Positions 5,631 to 11,073 of a DNA stretch of 11,073 bases are shown piece by piece. Within the stretch, counting starts at the first letter, position 1, and every line of letters begins with the position of its first letter. Made by a program: the position numbers and the translations under genes. The stretch comes from Proteobacteria bacterium UBA664 (GTDB lineage Bacteria > Pseudomonadota > Gammaproteobacteria > UBA7966): NCBI GenBank assembly GCA_002299125.1, contig DBNU01000065.1:1-11073 (forward strand), in the 5' to 3' direction. The notes beneath the pieces are model-generated. The model worked only from the letters and a program-made list of their open reading frames with translations, did not search any database and was not told where the DNA came from.

Positions 5631-7001
5631 ATGTCCTCCTTCCACATCGGGGCCGCCCTGGTCGGCCTCGTCGTCGTCCTCTGCCTCCTGTGGCCGCTGC
5701 TCGCGGCGCGTGGTGCCGGTCCGAGCGAGCGCCGCGCCGTGCTTGCCGTCTACCGCCAGCGTCTGCGCGAACTCGGTGAGCAGCAGGCCGCCGGACAACT
5801 GGATGACGCCGCCCATGACCTCGCCCGCCAGGAACTGGAGACTGAGCTCGCAACGGAGCTGGGCCGTCTCGATGCCCATGAGGCCCCGGGGCGCGCAGCC
5901 CCTGCCTGGCTGAGCGCGCTCCTGCTGCTGTTGGTGGTGCCCACTGCGACCCTCTGGCTCTATGATCTCGCCGGCGGCTACGCCCCCGCTGAGGAAGCCA
6001 GGCGGCTGGCCGCCGAGCGCCTGGCCCAGCGCGAGCCGGTGGAACGCCTCGCCGCACGGCTCAGGGCGCGCCTGGACGACGTGGACGGCTGGTGGCTGCT
6101 CGGGCGGAGCTGGCTTCAGCTTGGTGAACCAGACCGCGCCGTCGCCGCACTCGCCCAGGCCTACAGCATCGCCAGCACCGATCCCGACTTCTCCGCCGAG
6201 CGGGTCGCGGATCTCGCCTTCGACTACGCCCGGGCACTGGCCGGCATGCAGGAGGACCGTCTCACCGGTGCCCCGGCCCGCATCATCGACCGCAACCTCG
6301 AACGCTTCCCCGCGAACAGCCGCCTGCTCTGGCTCGCCGTGCTGCTGGCGCTCGAACAGGATCGGCGCGAGGAGGCCCTTGCCCGCCTGGATCGGCTGCG
6401 AGCGAGCCTGCCTGCGGACAGCGAGGACAGCACCCGGCTCGACAACATGCGTGCGCGCATTGCCGCAGATTTGGATGGTGCGACGGCAGCGGCCGGCGCG
6501 GCGGATGCGGGGACCGGGGCGAACTCGGTCGCCCCGGATGCCGACCCCACTGCGGCTGGCGCGACGCTGGACGCGGCGGCCGGCACTGCAGATGGCGACC
6601 CGACGACAAGCACGGCGTCAGCCACCGCAGGCAGCGAAACCGCAGATCCGGCGCGGGTGCGCGTATCGGTACGCCTCGACCCGGCGCTCGCCGCGCGTAC
6701 CGCCCCCGACGACACGGTGTTCGTCTTTGCCCGCGCCGTCGACGGGCCACCGATGCCGCTCGCGGTCGCACGGGCCCGGGTCGCCGAACTGCCGCTCGAA
6801 GTGACCCTCGACGACTCGTTCGCCATGGCCCCGCAGTTCCGACTGTCATCCGCCACTCAGGTGGCCATCGGCGCGCGCATCTCGCGCACAGGCCAAGCCA
6901 TGGCCGCCAGCGGTGACATCGATGGCCACGCCGAGACGCCGGTCGATCCGCGCGCCCCCGGGGCCGCAGTGAGTGTGTTGCTCGGGCGCGTAGTGCCCTG
7001 A
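5631..7001 (+). CDS. ccmI: Apocytochrome c chaperone CcmI
   Basis: CcmI binds the C-terminus of apocytochrome c through TPR repeats and presents it to the CcmF/CcmH heme-ligation complex. The 456-residue product has two membrane helices (about 5-26 and 92-112) around a charged cytoplasmic helical loop containing AVYRQRLRELGEQQAAGQLD. A TPR-rich periplasmic domain follows (about 150-270, including WWLLGRSWLQLGEPDRAVAA). Then comes a long Ala/Thr/Asp-rich linker (282-341) with no predicted structure. The C-terminal beta-rich CcmI domain (342-456) has the conserved-looking DTVFVFARAVDGPPMPLAV and VTLDDSFAMAP. This long version is typical of gammaproteobacteria with separate ccmH and ccmI genes. 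The start lies 6 nt after the ccmH stop, and the ribosome-binding site (GAAGAGAA, 5613-5620) is weak. The gene is the last of the operon. Confidence 0.94.
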   Translation: MSSFHIGAALVGLVVVLCLLWPLLAARGAGPSERRAVLAVYRQRLRELGEQQAAGQLDDAAHDLARQELETELATELGRLDAHEAPGRAAPAWLSALLLLLVVPTATLWLYDLAGGYAPAEEARRLAAERLAQREPVERLAARLRARLDDVDGWWLLGRSWLQLGEPDRAVAALAQAYSIASTDPDFSAERVADLAFDYARALAGMQEDRLTGAPARIIDRNLERFPANSRLLWLAVLLALEQDRREEALARLDRLRASLPADSEDSTRLDNMRARIAADLDGATAAAGAADAGTGANSVAPDADPTAAGATLDAAAGTADGDPTTSTASATAGSETADPARVRVSVRLDPALAARTAPDDTVFVFARAVDGPPMPLAVARARVAELPLEVTLDDSFAMAPQFRLSSATQVAIGARISRTGQAMAASGDIDGHAETPVDPRAPGAAVSVLLGRVVP

Positions 7002-7050
7002 GAACGAACGCGGGTCCGAACACGCCACGACGCATCCCCTGAGCCTGTCC

Positions 7051-7083
7051 CGCCCGCCCCGGGCCCGAGCGCCGGGGCGGGCG
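7051..7083. terminator. GC-rich hairpin between convergent ccmI and nadE, likely bidirectional terminator
   Basis: CGCCCGCCCCGG (7051-7062) and CCGGGGCGGGCG (7072-7083) form a perfect 12-bp stem with a 9-nt loop. It lies in the 89-nt convergent gap, 49 nt after the ccmI stop and 7 nt beyond the nadE stop on the other strand. Neither side has a T-run, so it may terminate poorly alone or mainly protect mRNA 3' ends, but its position is exactly where a shared terminator is expected. Confidence 0.72.
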
Positions 7084-7090
7084 AAGCGAC

Positions 7091-8722
7091 CTACTCGCGG
7101 TAGCGGCAGGTGATGGGGTAGCGCCGATCCCGGCCGAAGGCACGCGCCGTCACCCGCACCCCCGGGGCTGCCTGGCGACGCTTGTACTCGCTCGTGTCGA
7201 CCAGCCGCGCCACTCGCAGCACGTCGGCCTCCGGGAAACCCTCGCGGATGATCGCCGCCGGTGACTGATCGCGCTCCACGTAGCGCTCGAGGATGGCGTC
7301 CAGCAAATCGTAGGGCGGCAGCGAATCCTGGTCGGTCTGGTTGGGCTTGAGCTCGGCGCTCGGTGCCCGCTCGATGACCCGCAGCGGGATCGCCTCGCGT
7401 TCACGGTTACACCAGCGCGCGAGCCGGTAGACGCGCGTCTTGCTGCAATCCTTGATCGGGGCGAAGCCGCCGGCCATGTCGCCGTAGAGCGTGGAATAGC
7501 CCACCGCGCTCTCGCTCTTGTTGCTGGTGCTGAGCACCAGGCGCCCGCTGCGATTGGAGATGGCCATCAGCAGCACGCCACGACAGCGGGCCTGGATGTT
7601 CTCTTCGGTGACATCGGGTGGCGCATCCCCCAGCGCCGGGGCCAGGACGTGCCGGAAGGCCTCGTAGGGTCCTTCGATGGGCAACACCTGGTAGGCCACC
7701 CCGAGGCGCTGGCACTGTTCGATGGCGTCCTCGTTGCTCATATCCGCGGTGTGGCGAGAGGGCATGAGCACGGCCAGCACCTGCCCGGCACCGAGCGCAT
7801 CCACGGCGATGCAGAGGGTGAGCGCCGAGTCCACCCCGCCCGAGAGGCCCAGCACCACACCCTGAAAGCCGTTCTTGCGCACATAGTCGCGCACACCGGT
7901 GACCAGTGCCGCGTAGACGAGGGCATCGTCGTCGAGATCCGTCGCCGGCAGCGCGCTCGCCGCCTTCGGCAGCGGTGTGCCATCGGCATCGAAATCACAC
8001 GTCACAAGTGCAATCTCGAAGTACGGGGCCTGCACGCGCACACGTCCGGTTGCGTCCACCACCTGAGAGCCACCGTCGAAGACCAGTTCATCCTGACCAC
8101 CGACCTGATTCACATACACGATGGGCATGGCGGCCTCGGCCGCCGCGCGTGCCAGCACCTCCGCGCGCTGATGGCGTTTGCCGTCGTGGAAGGGTGAACC
8201 GTTCAGATTCAGCATCAGCCGCGCGCCCGCCCCCCGCGCCTGGGCGGCCGGCCCCGGGACCCAGAGGTCCTCGCAGACAGTGATCGCAACGGGCAGGCCG
8301 CGCAGTTCGAAGACACAGGGCGTGCTCCCCGCCCGGAAGTAGCGCGCCTCGTCGAAGACCCCGTAGTTCGGCAGGGCCTGCTTGCGGTAGCGCGCATGCA
8401 CTGCGCCGTCTCGCAGCACGGAGGCGGCGTTGTAGAGCGCCCCGTCGCCCCGTTCCGGATGACCGATGATGACGTCGATGCCCTGCGTCGCCAGAGCGAC
8501 GCGTTGCAGGGCCGCATCACTGCCCGCGAGGAAGGCCGGACGCAACAGCAGATCCTCGGGCGGATAGGCCGTGGTGGTGAGCTCCGGGAAAACGATCGCG
8601 TGGGCACCGAGTTCATCCCGCGCCCGCGCCATTGCCTCCAGCACCAGGGCGAGATTGGCCGCGAGATCGCCCACTACCGGGTTCAACTGGGCCATGACGA
8701 CGCGCAGGGCGGGGGCGCTCAT
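7091..8722 (-). CDS. nadE: Glutamine-dependent NAD+ synthetase NadE
   Basis: NadE makes NAD+ from nicotinic acid adenine dinucleotide, ATP and glutamine in the cytoplasm. This 543-residue product is the two-domain glutamine-using type. An N-terminal nitrilase-like amidase (about 5-250) has the catalytic triad E47 (FPELTTTAYPPEDLL), K114 (RYRKQALPNYGVFDE) and C150 (ITVCEDLW). The C-terminal synthetase (about 265-543) has the ATP pyrophosphatase loop LGLSGGVDSAL (SGGVDS at 294-299), STSNKSESAVGYSTLYGDM (398-416) and FAPIKDCSKTRVY (420-432). The C-terminus, AFGRDRRYPI, is also typical. The start ATG at 8722 gives the usual N-terminus just before VVMAQLNPVVGD. No Shine-Dalgarno is visible, but a -10-like element lies so close that the mRNA may be almost leaderless. 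The gene is convergent with ccmI and divergent from pilS. Confidence 0.96.
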   Translation of the reverse strand: MSAPALRVVMAQLNPVVGDLAANLALVLEAMARARDELGAHAIVFPELTTTAYPPEDLLLRPAFLAGSDAALQRVALATQGIDVIIGHPERGDGALYNAASVLRDGAVHARYRKQALPNYGVFDEARYFRAGSTPCVFELRGLPVAITVCEDLWVPGPAAQARGAGARLMLNLNGSPFHDGKRHQRAEVLARAAAEAAMPIVYVNQVGGQDELVFDGGSQVVDATGRVRVQAPYFEIALVTCDFDADGTPLPKAASALPATDLDDDALVYAALVTGVRDYVRKNGFQGVVLGLSGGVDSALTLCIAVDALGAGQVLAVLMPSRHTADMSNEDAIEQCQRLGVAYQVLPIEGPYEAFRHVLAPALGDAPPDVTEENIQARCRGVLLMAISNRSGRLVLSTSNKSESAVGYSTLYGDMAGGFAPIKDCSKTRVYRLARWCNREREAIPLRVIERAPSAELKPNQTDQDSLPPYDLLDAILERYVERDQSPAAIIREGFPEADVLRVARLVDTSEYKRRQAAPGVRVTARAFGRDRRYPITCRYRE

Positions 8723-8724
8723 GG

Positions 8725-8759
8725 GCGGAGATTATCCGCATCAGCCGCCGGCTTGGGCA
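8725..8759 (-). promoter_or_regulatory. nadE: Candidate nadE promoter overlapped by a small palindrome
   Basis: Read on the minus strand, GATAAT (8736 to 8731) matches five of six bases of the sigma-70 -10 consensus. It ends 8 nt before the nadE ATG, so transcription would begin within a few bases of the start codon. A -35 at 17-nt spacing (TGCCCA, 8759-8754) is weak. The -10 overlaps the inverted repeat GCGGA/TCCGC with a 5-nt spacer (8725-8739), which could be an operator. I cannot assign a regulator. The rest of the 159-nt divergent region is C-rich, and I found no clear pilS promoter in it. Confidence 0.35.
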
Positions 8760-8881
8760 GCCCGTGCCGGCACCTGCGACGAACCGCCGACTGCTCGTCG
8801 CGCCCGCCAACCCTCGTCTTGTCCCCCAGCCCCCCGCTATCCCCTTGTCGCCCGGCCATCTCCGGCTCGACACTGCCGGTC

Positions 8882-10546
8882 ATGCTCGCGGCCTTCGATC
8901 AGGCATCCCCCGCCCGGGCGCTTTCCCCGGAGCCGGGCACCCCTTCCCAGCTCAGGCAGGCCTGGCGCGCCCTGCGCCTGTTCAACCTGTACCGGCTCGT
9001 CATCGCCGGGCTGCTGTGTGTGCTCGGCTGGCAGGGCCAGCTCTTCGGGGAACTGGACACGACCCACCCCCTGCTCGCCCGCGTCACCGCGGGGGCCTAT
9101 CTGGCCCTCACTCTGCTGGCCCAGGGGGTCATCGAGCGGCGGCAGCGGCGCTTCTCGCGGGTCGTCTTCCTGCTCGCGCTGCTCGACATCCTCGCACTCA
9201 GCCTTATGGTGCACGCCACGGGGGGGGTGGGCAGCGGCCTGGCCCTGTTGCTGCTCGTCGCGCTGGCCGGCACCTGCCTGCTCACCGGCGGCGAGACGGC
9301 CGCCCTGCTCGCGGCCATGGCGAGCGTGGCGCTCCTGTTGCAGGAGGCGCTGCTGCGGGTCACCTACCGCTACCCCGAACCGCACTACATGCAGGCCGGC
9401 CTGCTCGGCATCGGCCTCTTCGCCACGGCGCTCCTCGCGCACGGTCTGGCCCGGCAGGTGCGCGAGACCGAGGCGCTGGCCACCCGCCGTGGCCTGGATC
9501 TGGCCAACCTGGCGCGCCTGAACGCGCACATCGTGAGCCGCATGCAGTCGGGCATCCTCGTGGTGAGCGACTCCGGCGTGATCCGGCTCGCCAACGACGC
9601 TGCGCAGGCCCTCCTCGGCCTGGATGAGGACTGCATGGATCGCCCGCTGGCCGCGCTTGCGCCCGAGATCGAGGCCCTGCGGGTGGCGCTGCTGGAGCGT
9701 GGCGAGGCACCGCAAGCGCCCCTGCGGGTGGCACGCAGCGACTGCGAGGTCACGGTCGGCATCACCCCCGTGGGGCCGGAGAACGCCAGCGACCTCATCT
9801 TCTTCCTCGAGGACGCGGGCATGGTGCGCCAGCGCGCGCAGGCGCTGAAGCTCGCTTCCCTGGCACGGCTCACCGGCAGCATCGCGCACGAGGTGCGCAA
9901 CCCCCTGGGCGCCATCCACCACGCGGCGCAACTGCTGGGGGAGTCCGCCAGTCTCGACACCGAGGATGCGAAGCTCACGGCAATCATCCGGGAGCAATCC
10001 ACGCGCGTGAACCGCATCGTGGAGAACGTGCTCAGCATCGGCCGCCGCGAGCGACCACGCGCCGAGACGATCACGCTGCTGCCCTGGCTCGAACACTATC
10101 GCGAAGAGTTCTGCCGGCGGCACCAACTGCCCCCGGAGGAGTTCGTGCTGGAACTCACGCCAGAAGCACGGGAGCGGCCGCCCACGATCAGGATGGACGC
10201 CTCCCAGCTTCACCAGGTGTTGTGGAACTTGAGCGAGAACGCGCTCCGCCACAGCCGCGGCAATCCGCGCGTACGGCTGCGTGTCGGTGTGGTCGAACGG
10301 CTGGGCCGGCCCTGTCTCGACGTGATCGACACCGGCACCGGGGTGGCTGAAGCCGATCACGATGCGGTCTTCGAGCCCTTCTTCACCCGCGAAGTGACCG
10401 GCACGGGCCTTGGCCTCTATCTCGCACGCGAGCTCTGCGAGCTGAACCAGGCCAGTATCTCGCTGCTCGAGACCGGCCCCGGCGGCAGCACCTTCCGGAT
10501 CCGCTTTCCGCACCCCGGTCGCCGCCGCGACGGGATGGAGGCGTGA
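8882..10546 (+). CDS. pilS: Sensor histidine kinase PilS, type IV pilus regulation
   Basis: PilS is an inner-membrane histidine kinase that senses pilin levels and phosphorylates PilR to control pilin transcription. This 554-residue product has six hydrophobic segments (about 33-52, 67-84, 94-112, 117-135, 137-158 and 171-189). A PAS-like domain follows (about 212-312, including MQSGILVVSDSGVIRLAND), then the H-box GSIAHEVRNPLGAIHHAAQLL with phospho-acceptor H336. The ATPase boxes are N (LWNLSENALRHS, N449 and N453), G1 (DTGTGV, 483-488), G2 (GTGLGL, 507-512) and G3 (GPGGSTF, 532-538). YLARELCELNQASI near the end closely resembles Pseudomonas PilS. ATG 8882 is chosen because the open frame further upstream is only the shadow of nadE. 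No clear Shine-Dalgarno precedes it. The N-terminal 25 residues are Pro/Ala-rich and possibly variable. Confidence 0.92.
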   Translation: MLAAFDQASPARALSPEPGTPSQLRQAWRALRLFNLYRLVIAGLLCVLGWQGQLFGELDTTHPLLARVTAGAYLALTLLAQGVIERRQRRFSRVVFLLALLDILALSLMVHATGGVGSGLALLLLVALAGTCLLTGGETAALLAAMASVALLLQEALLRVTYRYPEPHYMQAGLLGIGLFATALLAHGLARQVRETEALATRRGLDLANLARLNAHIVSRMQSGILVVSDSGVIRLANDAAQALLGLDEDCMDRPLAALAPEIEALRVALLERGEAPQAPLRVARSDCEVTVGITPVGPENASDLIFFLEDAGMVRQRAQALKLASLARLTGSIAHEVRNPLGAIHHAAQLLGESASLDTEDAKLTAIIREQSTRVNRIVENVLSIGRRERPRAETITLLPWLEHYREEFCRRHQLPPEEFVLELTPEARERPPTIRMDASQLHQVLWNLSENALRHSRGNPRVRLRVGVVERLGRPCLDVIDTGTGVAEADHDAVFEPFFTREVTGTGLGLYLARELCELNQASISLLETGPGGSTFRIRFPHPGRRRDGMEA

Positions 10547-10579
10547 GGCGACCCCTCCGCGTTCCGGCCGGCGCGCGAC

Positions 10580-10618
10580 GCCCGGCACGGCACTCAGTGC
10601 GCGCGCCCACTGCCGGGC
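10580..10618. repeat. Nested inverted repeats in the pilS-pilR gap
   Basis: GCCCGGCA (10580-10587) and TGCCGGGC (10611-10618) are perfect 8-bp arms 23 nt apart. Inside them is an 11-nt pseudo-palindrome, GCACT-C-AGTGC (10590-10600). The structure begins 34 nt after the pilS stop and ends 76 nt before pilR. It could be an attenuating hairpin or an operator for separate pilR control. No U-tract follows it, and no strong promoter was recognised downstream; TATGCT at 10645-10650 is a weak -10 candidate with no -35. Confidence 0.4.
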
Positions 10619-10694
10619 CGCGCGGCTTCGGCACGGCCTGCGGCTATGCTGACGGCCTGGTGCTGACGGCAACACCTGCGCGAGGCCACGGCCC

Positions 10695-11073
10695 ATGAGT
10701 GCACACGCCCTGGTGGTGGACGACGAACCCTCCATCCGCGATCTGCTGGTGATGACACTGGAGCGCATGCAGGTGTCGGCCGAGGCGGTGGCCACGCTCG
10801 CCGAGGCGCGTGCGCGCCTGGCCGAGCGCCCCTTCGATGTCTGCCTCACCGACATGCGGCTGCCGGATGGCGACGGGCTCGATCTGGTTACGCATATGCA
10901 GGCGCGCCACCCGGAGGTACCGGTGGCCGTGATCACCGCGCACGGCCATCTGGAGGCCGCGGTGGAGGCGCTGAAGCGCGGCGCCTTTGATTTCGTCAGC
11001 AAGCCGGTGGACCTCGGCGTGCTGCGCCGGCTGGTGAACGACGCACTCCGACTCAAGGTACAGCGGCCGAGCC
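10695..11073 (+). CDS. pilR: Type IV pilus response regulator PilR (3' end outside the window)
   Basis: This is the first 126 codons of a response regulator running off the window. The visible part is a complete receiver domain: acidic pair D9-D10 (ALVVDDEPSIRDLL), phospho-acceptor D53 in CLTDMRLPDGDGLDLV, T81 (VITAHG) and K103 (FVSKPVDLGVLRRLV). CLTDMRLPDG and SKPVDLG are close to Pseudomonas PilR, an NtrC-family sigma-54-dependent activator of pilA. The AAA+ and DNA-binding domains should follow beyond position 11073. ATG 10695 is the only usable start, because the frame has a stop at 10650-10652 and no other start codon after it. GAGG at 10682-10685 is placed 9 nt upstream as a ribosome-binding site. 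It follows pilS by 148 nt, more than is usual for a tightly coupled pair. Confidence 0.92.
   Translation, partial: MSAHALVVDDEPSIRDLLVMTLERMQVSAEAVATLAEARARLAERPFDVCLTDMRLPDGDGLDLVTHMQARHPEVPVAVITAHGHLEAAVEALKRGAFDFVSKPVDLGVLRRLVNDALRLKVQRPS

Noticed and set aside
8396..8881. A 162-codon N-terminal extension of PilS
   Set aside because: It lies mostly antisense to nadE and has no kinase or membrane features. PilS homologues begin close to the membrane region, as with ATG 8882.
8837..11056. A 739-codon minus-strand open frame opposite pilS and pilR
   Set aside because: It is low-complexity shadow sequence. The plus strand carries complete histidine kinase boxes and a receiver domain.

Overview
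The window is a GC-rich, gene-dense stretch of what looks like a gammaproteobacterial chromosome, possibly Chromatiales/Ectothiorhodospiraceae-like. This placement is an inference. It rests on the System I cytochrome c maturation genes with separate ccmH and ccmI, a PilS/PilR pair closely resembling the Pseudomonas proteins, and the high GC with strong third-position bias. No RNA gene, CRISPR array or insertion sequence was seen.

Layout: (1) 1-681, the 3' part of a small antitoxin-like gene overlapping a complete PIN-domain toxin gene. (2) 784-7001, a plus-strand cytochrome c maturation operon in the order ccmC-ccmD-ccmE-ccmF-ccmG-ccmH-ccmI. The heme-export genes ccmA and ccmB, which often precede ccmC, are not immediately upstream; the toxin gene is there instead. 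(3) 7002-7090, a convergent intergenic gap with a strong GC hairpin. (4) 7091-8722 on the minus strand, nadE, a glutamine-dependent NAD+ synthetase. (5) 8723-8881, a divergent intergenic region with a candidate nadE promoter. (6) 8882-10546, pilS, then a 148-nt gap with inverted repeats, then the receiver domain of pilR, cut off by the window end.

How the genes work together: CcmC with CcmD loads heme onto the periplasmic chaperone CcmE through a covalent histidine. CcmG and CcmH keep the apocytochrome CXXCH thiols reduced, CcmI holds the apocytochrome C-terminus, and CcmF receives heme from holo-CcmE and ligates it to the apocytochrome. PilS and PilR form the sensor and sigma-54-dependent activator that control type IV pilin transcription. 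NadE makes NAD+ and is not functionally linked to its neighbours in any obvious way.

The most unusual feature is the wiring of the ccm operon. ccmC/ccmD, ccmD/ccmE and ccmG/ccmH overlap by 4 nt (ATGA or GTGA). The two junctions that would otherwise have gaps (ccmE-ccmF, 70 nt; ccmF-ccmG, 46 nt) are each bridged exactly by a tiny open reading frame (25 and 16 codons). Each tiny frame overlaps the upstream stop codon and the downstream start codon. This suggests translational relay ORFs that carry ribosome coupling across the gaps, or two undescribed small proteins.
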